This document shows, one piece after another, positions 1 to 8,920 of a stretch of DNA of 35,172 bases. This stretch comes from an uncultured Clostridia bacterium (GTDB lineage Bacteria; Bacillota; Clostridia; Lachnospirales; Lachnospiraceae), in NCBI GenBank assembly GCA_947167565.1, contig CAMVIN010000009.1, forward strand, positions 1-35,172. Direction: 5' to 3'. The notes below the pieces were generated by a model. The model made no database searches and was not told the origin of the DNA. It saw only the letters and a program-made list of their open reading frames with translations. Made by a program: the position numbers and the translations under genes. How positions within the stretch are numbered: position 1 is the first letter of the stretch; every line of letters starts with the position of its first letter.

Positions 1-689
1 TAAACATACCGAACAAAATCAGTGATGTGCCAACTGAATGTTTTTATCAATGTAGCAACCTATCAGAGATAGAGATACCATCAAATATAAAGATGATAGA
101 ATCTGGTGCGTTTTATAAATCAGGAATTAATAAATTGGTTATAGAGGGAGGAGAGACTGGAATAAAAGCCGGGGCATTTTCCTTGTGTCAAAGTTTGAAG
201 AGTGTGGAATTGCCAGCAGATACAGAATATGTGGATAATAAGATAGCGTTTGACGGATGCCCTGTAGAAAAGGTGGTTTATACAAAAGGAAATACTGCAA
301 TTGTCACACCAAGTGTTGAGATGTCAGATGGAGGAATGCAAGTTTATAAAAATGTGGTATCAAATTGCAGTGAAACAATAAAAGAAATAGAATTTGGAGA
401 AGGAATTATAGAGATAGGAGATGGTTTATTATATGGAAGTAGTAAATATAAGGAATTAGAGAGTATAAAATTGCCATCAACATTGAAACGGATTGGTGCT
501 TATGCGTTGAGTTCAATAACACATGAAATAGGGATAAAATTACCTGATTCAATAGAGGAATTGGGGATGAGAACTTTTTGGTGTAGCAGTGGATTAACAA
601 GTATAAACATACCGAACAAAATCAGTGATGTGCCAACTGAATGTTTTTATCAATGTAGTAGCTTATCGGAGATAGAGATACCATCAAAT
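1..689 (+). repeat. Intragenic direct repeat in the LRR region (1-86 and 604-689)
   Basis: Bases 1-86 recur at 604-689, offset by 603 bases. By eye there are 4 differences in 86 positions and the first 55 are identical. The repeat encodes one LRR unit beginning 'NIPNKISDVPTECFYQC'. The near identity at DNA level, compared with the diverged repeats in between, points to recent duplication or gene conversion inside the gene. Confidence 0.85.
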
Positions 690-3011
690 GTTAACAACAT
701 TAAAGACGACAGTTTCTATTATGTTGACCTAACAAAAGTGACAATATACGGTTTTGAGTCAACCTATGCAGAACAATATGCGAAAGAGAAAAATGCCAAA
801 TTCATACCTTTAATGAAACCGATGATAACCTTGGATGAAACTACAGTAACCAGAGGTTCAACTCTACAATTTTCGGCCCAAGTTTGCACGGAAATTGACG
901 AATACACAGACAAGGTCGATTGGTCTATAAAAGGCGCAAAAAATGAAGCAACAACAATTTCCCAGGATGGACTCCTGACAGTTTCATCAAAGGAAAAAGC
1001 AAAAGAATTAACAGTATGCGCTTCATATGAAGGAAATGAAACTACGAAACAGATTTCCGTCGAAATACTGGAGTATAAAGTTTCATTTACAGGAGTTATC
1101 AATAAGATAGTAGAGACAAAAGATGGTACAATAGAAAGACCTGAGAAAGATGAAAAATCAGGTTATGAATATATTTATTATTTGGAAACAAAAGAAGAGA
1201 ATAACCTTATTGAAACCACTGATTGGCCATTGGATATTTATTCAGACACAACAATTTTTGTTGAGAGAAATCTTGATGATATTGAACTGATTAAGGACTT
1301 GCCAAATGAAACTACTTTTACGTACGATGGGAAAGAACATAATGTGACCTTTGAAGTGAAACATGGGCTGGAAATAGAATATCAGTGGTACAAAGTGGAT
1401 GAAAATGATAGTAGAGAGAAGATTGATGAAACTTCAAACACTTTGTCATGTAAGTATGTAAAAGACAGCGGATCTTACATTTGTGTGGCTCAAGTATCTG
1501 ATGGGGATACAAACAAGATGATAGAATCTGAAAAATGCAGAATTGTTGTAAATCCGAAAGAAGTGGAAATAAAAGCAAAAGACCAGACAATTCAGTATTC
1601 GGATTTAATAAAAACAGATGATTCTGTGATTAAAGCGACAGGACTTGCGGAGAACGATTATCTATCGGATTTTAAACTGGAAGCAGATACAAGTGAGGTG
1701 GCAGACGCTGTAATTATATCACTTAGTAATGCCACGATTATATGTAATAAAACAGATGTGACAGAAAATTATAATATTACATATAAGAGTGGGATGCTGA
1801 CCGTAAATAAGAAGCGATTAAATGTTCCGACGATAAAAGAGGGGCAGGTCAATATTGCCTATGATGGCAAAAAGCATTTGCCGGAGTACCTTGCAGACAA
1901 CGATTATATTGAAATGAAATCGGAGGAAGCAGAGGAACCGGGAGAATACTATTTTACGGCCGTAATCAAAGATAAAGACCATTATTGCTGGGAAGATGGA
2001 ACTACAGAAGATAAAAAGATTGCCTGGTATATATACAGTGTTAAAGTTACAAACGGAAAAAATGAAGAATATTATACGGATATCAATGATGCACTGACTG
2101 CTGTAAAAACTAATGACAAGGTAGAAGTATTGTGTGCTCAGACAATAAGTGGGAATTCCGATGACTCTCAGTCAAAAATTGAACTGCCGGATAAAGTATG
2201 CTTGACTGCAGAAAGTGACGTGGTTTTGACAGTAGATGAAAATATTTCTATATCCGGTGGAGAATATCAGATTGCTGTATTAAATAATGGAGTAATAGAA
2301 GAGGCAACAATATCTTCTAATGTTGAAAATAATGGTATGATTAAATCCGCTGATGTTACTGAAAATGGTAATGTCTCGGGTGGTGTGCTCAGTGGAAATG
2401 TGGATAATAAAGGCGTCATAGAAAATGTAACTGTTGACGATAAGGGTGTCATCAGTGGTGGCGTAGTAAAAGGTGATATTAATAATCTTGGAAAAATTAT
2501 TGATGCGGATACCGATAATGCAAAAGTGAGTGGAAATTTACCGGAATCTACCGAGCGGGAACCAGTAGAAGAGTCTGATGATAAAGTAGAAGATTCGAAA
2601 GATACAATAAAAGAAACGCCAGAAAAAGAAGTTAAGGATACTGACAAAGGCCAGAAAGAAACTGCGGGTGAAACCACATCTGATAAATCGAATACTACAG
2701 AAAAAAATAATGGTGTTACAAAGCCTGGAAAAGTAAAGTCAGTAAAGGTTAAAAACAAGGCAAAGAAGAAAGTTGTTGTCTCTTGGAAGAAGATATCAAA
2801 AGCAAAAGGATATCAAATTCAATATGCATTAAATAAAAAAATGACAAAGAAAAAGAAAACAAAGACAATAGCAAAAAATTCAATTGTATTAAAGAAACTT
2901 AAGAAAAAGAAAGTTTATTATATCAGAGTCCGGGCGTATTCAATTGATGAGGAGGGGAACAAGAACTACGGTAAATGGAGCAGTGTGAAAAAAATCAAGG
3001 TCAAAAAATAG
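1..3011 (+). CDS. BspA-type leucine-rich-repeat surface protein, 5' truncated by the window
   Basis: The reading frame is open to the window edge, so the GTG at 27 is not the true start; the sequence before it reads as another leucine-rich repeat. Domains in order: LRR_5-type repeats (about residues 1-250, with 'CSSLSEIEIPSN'-like units), an Ig-like domain (about 265-345), further Ig/MBG-like modules with a 'YQWYKVDEND' stretch (about 430-600), a repetitive Gly/Asn/Val-rich stalk-like section (about 755-840), an acidic Glu/Lys/Thr linker, and a C-terminal fibronectin type III domain ending in a lysine-rich strand. No LPXTG motif or membrane anchor is visible. Lachnospiraceae encode many such secreted proteins, thought to bind wall or host ligands. 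The signal peptide would lie upstream of the window. The class is clear; the ligand cannot be told. Confidence 0.88.
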   Translation, partial: NIPNKISDVPTECFYQCSNLSEIEIPSNIKMIESGAFYKSGINKLVIEGGETGIKAGAFSLCQSLKSVELPADTEYVDNKIAFDGCPVEKVVYTKGNTAIVTPSVEMSDGGMQVYKNVVSNCSETIKEIEFGEGIIEIGDGLLYGSSKYKELESIKLPSTLKRIGAYALSSITHEIGIKLPDSIEELGMRTFWCSSGLTSINIPNKISDVPTECFYQCSSLSEIEIPSNVNNIKDDSFYYVDLTKVTIYGFESTYAEQYAKEKNAKFIPLMKPMITLDETTVTRGSTLQFSAQVCTEIDEYTDKVDWSIKGAKNEATTISQDGLLTVSSKEKAKELTVCASYEGNETTKQISVEILEYKVSFTGVINKIVETKDGTIERPEKDEKSGYEYIYYLETKEENNLIETTDWPLDIYSDTTIFVERNLDDIELIKDLPNETTFTYDGKEHNVTFEVKHGLEIEYQWYKVDENDSREKIDETSNTLSCKYVKDSGSYICVAQVSDGDTNKMIESEKCRIVVNPKEVEIKAKDQTIQYSDLIKTDDSVIKATGLAENDYLSDFKLEADTSEVADAVIISLSNATIICNKTDVTENYNITYKSGMLTVNKKRLNVPTIKEGQVNIAYDGKKHLPEYLADNDYIEMKSEEAEEPGEYYFTAVIKDKDHYCWEDGTTEDKKIAWYIYSVKVTNGKNEEYYTDINDALTAVKTNDKVEVLCAQTISGNSDDSQSKIELPDKVCLTAESDVVLTVDENISISGGEYQIAVLNNGVIEEATISSNVENNGMIKSADVTENGNVSGGVLSGNVDNKGVIENVTVDDKGVISGGVVKGDINNLGKIIDADTDNAKVSGNLPESTEREPVEESDDKVEDSKDTIKETPEKEVKDTDKGQKETAGETTSDKSNTTEKNNGVTKPGKVKSVKVKNKAKKKVVVSWKKISKAKGYQIQYALNKKMTKKKKTKTIAKNSIVLKKLKKKKVYYIRVRAYSIDEEGNKNYGKWSSVKKIKVKK

Positions 3012-3048
3012 CCTTATTCAGGTATATAGAAAATAAAGGAGACTTGCT

Positions 3049-4719
3049 ATGGCTTTTACAGTTAGTGTAGGAGAGGCGGATTTTTTGTCTCTTCGTAGGG
3101 AAAAGGCATATTATGTGGATAAAACCAAGATTATATATGAACTTGTACATGATACCAAAAACAAAGTATCACTTTTTACCAGACCAAGAAGGTTTGGGAA
3201 GACACTTATGATGAGTATGATGGAGAACTTTTTCAGTGTCAGAAAATCCAGTATGGATATTTTTGAAGGACTAGCTATTACTGAACATAAAGAGTTCTGT
3301 GAAGAGTGGATGAATCAGTATCCGGTATTGTTTGTTTCCTTTAAAGATGTGGAAGCAGAGGATTATGAGGTGGCATATGCAAAATTGATGAATGTGATTG
3401 CTGATGTTTGCAAATCTATTTCGGACTTGGTTCTAAAAGACTCGGTTGATAAAGATGATTTGGATGTGTTCGCAAAATTAAAGGCGCAAAAGGGAACGGC
3501 GAGTGATATTCAAAATTCGTTAAAAACCCTTATGCGTATTCTCTATACTGTATATGGAAAACAGGTTATTTTACTTATAGATGAGTATGATGTACCGTTG
3601 GCGAAGGCAAGTGAGAAAGATACGGTAAAGAATCTCTATTATTCTAAGATGCTTGATGTCATAAAAGGAATGATGAGTGCGGCGTTAAAGGATAATGTTT
3701 TTTTGAAATTTGCCGTTATTACGGGCTGTCTTAGAATTGCCAAAGAGAGTATCTTTACAGGAACAAACAATTTCTCGTCATTTTCAGTACTTGATGAAAG
3801 ATTTGGCGGATATTTTGGCTTTTCCGAAGAAGAAGTGAATGCTATGCTTGAAGCTGCGGACAGAAAAGAAATTGCTGATACGATGCGTGAGTGGTATGAT
3901 GGTTATGTATTTGGAAGCAATTATGTATATTGTCCATGGGATGTGATTAATTATCTATCAGCGGTAAAGTACAAGAGAACAGCGAAACCTAAGAATTATT
4001 GGAAGAATACCAGCCATAATGGAATTTTGATGACTTTCGTAAAACACACGGATTATGATGTGGCAGATAAGTTTGAAACATTGCTTAATGGTGGAACCAT
4101 CATGCAGACGATAACGGATGAACTGACATATGATACTTTACATTCTTCTGAGGATAATTTATGGAGTGTTCTTTTAATGACCGGATATATCACAAAGGCA
4201 GAACCAGACGACGATGGGGAAACAGTTGCGCTTAAAATACCGAACAAAGAAATTTTTTCAATTTTTGAGGACACTGTCGTAAAATATTTTAGTGAATCGG
4301 TGAGTGATGGAACGATAAAAGAGTTGATGAACTGTTTATGGGAAAGCGATGAGGAAAATGCGACTGTGATTCTATCAAAACTTCTTTGGGAGACGATAAG
4401 TTATCATGATTATCATGAGGATTATTATCATGCTTTTCTTGCGGGCATTTTTGTTGGCAGGGGATATGGTGTTGAATCGAATAAGGAGAAGGGGCTTGGA
4501 CGACCGGATATTGTGATTAAGGATAAAAAGAAACGTCGGGTTATTATCGTGGAAACTAAGATAGTTAAAAAGGAATCAGAACTCGAAAAAGGATGCGGCG
4601 ATGCAATTAAGCAAATTATTTCAGAAAGATACGGAGAAGGCTTTAGTGGTTATGAGCAGATTTATTGTTACGGTGTGGCATTCTTTCGGAAAGAAGCAAT
4701 GGTTAAAAAAATGAACTGA
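3049..4719 (+). CDS. Predicted AAA-ATPase with C-terminal PD-(D/E)XK nuclease-like domain
   Basis: This 556-residue protein fits the Pfam pair AAA-ATPase_like (PF09820) plus PDDEXK_9 (formerly DUF1703). The N-terminus has the family's 'YYVDKT' start, a Walker A-like 'TRPRRFGKT' at about residues 43-51 and a Walker B 'VILLIDEYD' at about 173-181. The C-terminus carries 'GRPDIVIKD' (about 484-492) and 'IIVETKI' (about 498-504), which supply the D and E-x-K of a PD-(D/E)XK active site. ATG 3049 follows AAAGGAGA. These genes are multicopy in gut Firmicutes and Bacteroidetes; their role is not established, with mobile-element or defence functions suggested. It ends just upstream of pth and may be co-transcribed with it. 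Confidence 0.85.
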   Translation: MAFTVSVGEADFLSLRREKAYYVDKTKIIYELVHDTKNKVSLFTRPRRFGKTLMMSMMENFFSVRKSSMDIFEGLAITEHKEFCEEWMNQYPVLFVSFKDVEAEDYEVAYAKLMNVIADVCKSISDLVLKDSVDKDDLDVFAKLKAQKGTASDIQNSLKTLMRILYTVYGKQVILLIDEYDVPLAKASEKDTVKNLYYSKMLDVIKGMMSAALKDNVFLKFAVITGCLRIAKESIFTGTNNFSSFSVLDERFGGYFGFSEEEVNAMLEAADRKEIADTMREWYDGYVFGSNYVYCPWDVINYLSAVKYKRTAKPKNYWKNTSHNGILMTFVKHTDYDVADKFETLLNGGTIMQTITDELTYDTLHSSEDNLWSVLLMTGYITKAEPDDDGETVALKIPNKEIFSIFEDTVVKYFSESVSDGTIKELMNCLWESDEENATVILSKLLWETISYHDYHEDYYHAFLAGIFVGRGYGVESNKEKGLGRPDIVIKDKKKRRVIIVETKIVKKESELEKGCGDAIKQIISERYGEGFSGYEQIYCYGVAFFRKEAMVKKMN

Positions 4720-4733
4720 TAATGGAGGACACT

Positions 4734-5312
4734 ATGTTTTTGATAGCGGGACTGGGCAATCCGGGCATTGAGTACGCGGCGACGCGGCACAACATCGGAT
4801 TTGACACAGTGACATATTTAAGTGACAAATACGACATTCCCATGCGGGGGAAGGAGAACAAGGCGGTTGTAGGAAAGGGATTGATTGGTGGACAGAAGGT
4901 TCTTCTTGCGCAGCCGCAGACATATATGAATAACAGTGGCGAGAGCATTCGCGCACTGGTTGACTTTTACAAACTGGATATCGAGGATATTATTATAATA
5001 TATGATGACATCAGTCTGGATGTCGGTCAGATTCGTGTGCGCCCAAAGGGGAGTGCCGGAGGGCACAATGGGATTAAGAGCATTATATCACACCTTGGTA
5101 CACAGGAGTTTGCGCGCGTCAAGATTGGTGTTGGGGCGCAGCCGGAGCACGGCGATTTGGTAAAATATGTACTGGGGCGCTTTTCCAAGGAAGAGGACGG
5201 CATGTTCCGGGATGTGTTTGCGCTAGCAGACGAGGCAATACTTGCCATTATGAATGAGGATGTGGCGAGCGCTATGAATAAGGTAAATGGTGTCAGAATC
5301 GAGAGACAGTAA
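4734..5312 (+). CDS. pth: Peptidyl-tRNA hydrolase
   Basis: Pth cleaves the ester bond of peptidyl-tRNAs dropped by stalled ribosomes, recycling tRNA in the cytoplasm. The protein starts 'MFLIAGLGNPGIEYAATRHN' with the family GLGNPG motif, Asn9 and catalytic His19, and later has 'IIYDDISLD' and 'GSAGGHNGIKSI', all diagnostic. The length of 192 residues is normal. I chose ATG 4734 over the in-frame ATG at 4722: GGAGG (4724-4728) sits 5 bases before 4734 but overlaps the 4722 codon, and family members begin right at this point. It leads a pth-mfd pair, an order conserved in Firmicutes, and starts only 14 bases after the nuclease-like gene, with no clear promoter of its own in that gap. Confidence 0.97.
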   Translation: MFLIAGLGNPGIEYAATRHNIGFDTVTYLSDKYDIPMRGKENKAVVGKGLIGGQKVLLAQPQTYMNNSGESIRALVDFYKLDIEDIIIIYDDISLDVGQIRVRPKGSAGGHNGIKSIISHLGTQEFARVKIGVGAQPEHGDLVKYVLGRFSKEEDGMFRDVFALADEAILAIMNEDVASAMNKVNGVRIERQ

Positions 5313-5337
5313 AGTGTGAGACAGAAAGAGGTAAATT

Positions 5338-8300
5338 GTGGAGACGTTATTGGCCCCTTTGAGGGAACTGGATGAATATAACCAACTGAAGATTGCTGTA
5401 ACAAAAGGGAATACACCGGTCAGTGTCACCGGGAGCATGGATGCCCAGAGATGCCATTTTATTTATGGCATGGAGGATATCTGTGATGTCCGTCTGATTG
5501 TGACACACAATGAGATTCGCGCCAAGGAAATCCTTGAGGACTACCGGATGTATGACCGGAATGTCATGTACTATCCGGCAAAGGATTTGATATTTTACAG
5601 TGCGGATGTACATGGTCAGGCGATTGTGAAAGAGCGCATGAAAGTTATCAAAGCCTTGGCGGAACATGAGCCGGTTACGATTGTTACAACGGTGGATGCA
5701 GGCATGGATTTTTGCCTGCCTTTTGAGCGTTATATGGAGAAGAGAATTTGTATCTCACCGGGAGATGTGCTGGATCTTACGGAACTTCAAAAGCGTCTTG
5801 CGGATATCGGCTATGAAAATGTGGCACAGGTGGAGAATGAGGGCGAGTTCTCTGTGAGGGGAGGGATTCTTGATGTATTTCCGCTGACGGAGGACAGTCC
5901 GTGCCGGATTGACTTCTGGGGCGATGAAGTGGACACGATACGGAGTATTGACGTGGAGAGTCAGCGCTCGGTAGAAGATTTGGAAAAAATCGAGATATAT
6001 CCGTCTGCGGAGATTTTTATGACAAAAGATGAGGCACTTTCGGGAATGCACAAAATCAGGCAGGATATGGAAAAAGTGACTGCTGAATTAAAGACTCAGG
6101 GGAAAAAAGAAGAGGCTTCCAGACTTCGCCAAAACGTGGAATATTTCTTAGATACCTTCGAGGCATATCAGGGCATGGTGAGTATGGAGAGTTATGTGCT
6201 ATATTTTACGAGGGATACGGTCTCCTTTTTTGATTATTTTGCCGGGCAGAAGGCAGTTGTTTTCTTAGATGAGCCAAACCGCTGTGTCGAGAAGGCAGAG
6301 GCGGTAGAGTATGAATTTCGGGAGAGTATGGCGGGAAGACTGGAGAAGGGATATATACTGCCGAAGCAGATGGACGTATTATATTCGGTTCCGCAGATTT
6401 TTGCGAAACTACAGAAACTTCCGCTGGTGCTGATGGCGACTCTTGACGGAACATGTAAAGACATACAAGTTAAGCGCAATTTTTATTTTCAGGTGCAGCC
6501 GTCTCCGTCGTATAATAACAATTTTTCCATGCTGGCAAAGGATATCGCTCGGTTCAAGAAGAAAAAATACCGGGTGCTGCTTCTCTCGGCATCGGAGACG
6601 AGGGGAAGAAGACTGTGCGAAGATTTGCTGGATTTTGAGGTAGAGGCATTTTACGACGGAAAAATGGAACATGAACTGAAGCCGGGTCAGGTCATGATAA
6701 GCCGTGGGAATGTCCGCCGGGGCTTTGAGTATTCGAATATAAACTTTATTGTTGTCACTGAAGGAGATATTTTTGGTGCAAGAGCAAAGAAGAAAAAGAA
6801 AAAAATAAAAAAATATGAAGGTGCGTCAATCCACAGTTTTCAGGATTTGAAAATCGGAGACTATGTAGTTCATGAGAATCATGGACTTGGCATCTACAAG
6901 GGGATTGAGAAAATTGAGCGCGAACATATAATTAAGGATTATCTGAAAATTGAGTATGCTGCCGGGAGCAATCTCTATGTGCCGGCGACATCGCTGGAGG
7001 TTCTGCAAAAATACGCCGGCGGTGAGGCAAAGGTGCCAAAACTGAATAAGCTGAATTCACCGGAGTGGAAGAAAACAAAGTCGCGCGTGCGTGGAGCAGT
7101 ACAGGAAATTGCGAAAGATTTGGTTGAATTGTACGCGAAGAGACAGGCAAAACAGGGGCACTGTTTTGAGAAAGACACGGTGTGGCAGACAGAATTTGAA
7201 GAATTGTTTCCTTATGAGGAGACTGAGGATCAAAGGAAGGCAATCGAGGCAACGAAGGCCGACATGGAGAGCACCAAAATCATGGACCGTCTGATTTGCG
7301 GCGATGTGGGGTACGGCAAGACGGAAATAGCGATTCGTGCCGCGTTCAAAGCGGTGATGGATGGACGGCAGGTCGCTTTTTTAGTGCCGACGACGATTCT
7401 TGCCGTGCAGCACTACAATACATTTTCGCAGAGAATGAAGGACTTTGGTATAGATGTGGAACTTCTCTGCCGGCTGCGCACTCCGGCAGAACAGCGAAAG
7501 ACGATGGATGGTCTGAGAAAGGGAAGTGTGGACATTGTCATCGGCACACACCGCCTGCTCAGCAAGGATATATCCTACAAAAATCTTGGACTGCTGATTG
7601 TGGATGAGGAACAGCGATTTGGGGTAAAACACAAAGAAAAGTTAAAAAAAATAAAAAATGATATTGATGTACTCACACTGACGGCAACGCCGATTCCGCG
7701 AACGCTCCACATGAGTCTTGTGGGAATTCGGGACATGAGTGTGTTGGAAGAACCACCGGTAGACCGCATGCCAATTCAGACGTTTGTACTGGAGAGAAAT
7801 GCTGAGATTGTCAGAGAGGCAATTCTCCGTGAGGTCAGCAGGGGCGGTCAGGTCTATTATGTGTACAATCGTGTCGGCAATATGGACATTATGGCAAATG
7901 AGGTGGCGAAACTCGTGCCGGAGGCAGTGGTTGCCTATGCCCATGGACAGATGAAAGAGCGGGAACTGGAGGACACCATGTTCCGCTTTGTAGAGGGAGA
8001 GATTGATGTTCTGGTTGCGACAACGATTGTGGAGACCGGTCTTGATATCCCAAATGTCAACACGATTATTATTGAAGATGCAGACCGCCTTGGACTGTCG
8101 CAGCTCTATCAGTTGCGTGGACGTGTTGGACGGAGTAATCGGACGGCTTATGCATTTCTCATGTACAAACGCGATAAGATTCTTAAGGAGGTTGCGGAGA
8201 AAAGGCTGGCGGCGATTCGCGAGTTTACAGATCTTGGTTCGGGATTTAAGATTTCTATGAGGGATTTAGAAATCCGCGGGGCGGGAAATTTACTTGGTTC

Positions 8301-8907
8301 TATGCAGCATGGGCACATGGAGGCAGTCGGTTATGATCTCTACTGTAAAATGCTCAACGAAGCAGTAAAACGGCTAAAAGGCGAGAGCGTTCAGGACGAA
8401 GATTTTGCGACAAGTATTGAGATAAAGGTTGACGCATTTATTCCGGTCAGTTATATTAAGAATGAGCTGCAAAAATTAGATATCTACAAGAGAATTGCAG
8501 AAATTGAGACAGAAGAAGAGAAAAGTGATATGATAGATGAACTGGTGGATCGTTTTGGCGAACCGCCGAAAAGTGTTATGAATCTTCTGGCGATTGCACT
8601 TCTCAAAGCAAAGGCACATCGAGCATACATTACGGAGATTAACGGTCAGGGGGATACGCTGAAGATTACCATGTATCCGCAGGCGAAGATTAATCCGCTG
8701 GGGATTCCGCCTCTGATTGAGAAGATGAACAGGAAACTTCGATTTGTTACGACCGGAACTCCTCATTTTTTGTATTCAATTGGCTCGGGAACACGTGCGG
8801 TTACAGGTGGAACAGCAGAACAAGGAAATCTGTTGGATGTGGCTGACGGGATTGTGGATGAGATTTTGCAGTTGACAAAAGAAGATATTCATGAGGAGAG
8901 TTTGTAA
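5338..8907 (+). CDS. mfd: Transcription-repair coupling factor Mfd
   Basis: Mfd is an ATP-driven DNA translocase that removes RNA polymerase stalled at lesions and recruits UvrA. At 1189 residues it has the full-length architecture: a UvrB-like N-terminal module (about 1-350), a CarD-like RNA polymerase interaction domain with 'KIGDYVVHENHGLGIYKG' (about 505-522), superfamily 2 helicase motifs including Walker A 'GDVGYGKTE' (about 656-664), 'VDEEQRFG' (about 755-762) and 'TATPIPRTLHMSL', then 'QLRGRVGRS', and the C-terminal TRCF domain. The start is GTG 5338, about 7 bases after AGAGG. A lysine-rich linker of A-runs (about 6787-6812) precedes the CarD-like domain, as in other Mfd proteins. 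It sits between pth and a lipoprotein gene, with short spacing. Confidence 0.98.
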   Translation: METLLAPLRELDEYNQLKIAVTKGNTPVSVTGSMDAQRCHFIYGMEDICDVRLIVTHNEIRAKEILEDYRMYDRNVMYYPAKDLIFYSADVHGQAIVKERMKVIKALAEHEPVTIVTTVDAGMDFCLPFERYMEKRICISPGDVLDLTELQKRLADIGYENVAQVENEGEFSVRGGILDVFPLTEDSPCRIDFWGDEVDTIRSIDVESQRSVEDLEKIEIYPSAEIFMTKDEALSGMHKIRQDMEKVTAELKTQGKKEEASRLRQNVEYFLDTFEAYQGMVSMESYVLYFTRDTVSFFDYFAGQKAVVFLDEPNRCVEKAEAVEYEFRESMAGRLEKGYILPKQMDVLYSVPQIFAKLQKLPLVLMATLDGTCKDIQVKRNFYFQVQPSPSYNNNFSMLAKDIARFKKKKYRVLLLSASETRGRRLCEDLLDFEVEAFYDGKMEHELKPGQVMISRGNVRRGFEYSNINFIVVTEGDIFGARAKKKKKKIKKYEGASIHSFQDLKIGDYVVHENHGLGIYKGIEKIEREHIIKDYLKIEYAAGSNLYVPATSLEVLQKYAGGEAKVPKLNKLNSPEWKKTKSRVRGAVQEIAKDLVELYAKRQAKQGHCFEKDTVWQTEFEELFPYEETEDQRKAIEATKADMESTKIMDRLICGDVGYGKTEIAIRAAFKAVMDGRQVAFLVPTTILAVQHYNTFSQRMKDFGIDVELLCRLRTPAEQRKTMDGLRKGSVDIVIGTHRLLSKDISYKNLGLLIVDEEQRFGVKHKEKLKKIKNDIDVLTLTATPIPRTLHMSLVGIRDMSVLEEPPVDRMPIQTFVLERNAEIVREAILREVSRGGQVYYVYNRVGNMDIMANEVAKLVPEAVVAYAHGQMKERELEDTMFRFVEGEIDVLVATTIVETGLDIPNVNTIIIEDADRLGLSQLYQLRGRVGRSNRTAYAFLMYKRDKILKEVAEKRLAAIREFTDLGSGFKISMRDLEIRGAGNLLGSMQHGHMEAVGYDLYCKMLNEAVKRLKGESVQDEDFATSIEIKVDAFIPVSYIKNELQKLDIYKRIAEIETEEEKSDMIDELVDRFGEPPKSVMNLLAIALLKAKAHRAYITEINGQGDTLKITMYPQAKINPLGIPPLIEKMNRKLRFVTTGTPHFLYSIGSGTRAVTGGTAEQGNLLDVADGIVDEILQLTKEDIHEESL

Positions 8908-8920
8908 GGAGGAAAATCAA

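Noticed and set aside
2750-3011. An LPXTG sorting signal at the C-terminus of the LRR protein
   Set aside because: The end is a lysine-rich fibronectin III domain with no LPXTG-like motif, hydrophobic span or anchor tail.
6787-6812. Frameshift or programmed slippage at the A-rich run in mfd
   Set aside because: The frame stays open, and a basic linker of this kind before the CarD-like domain is normal in Mfd.
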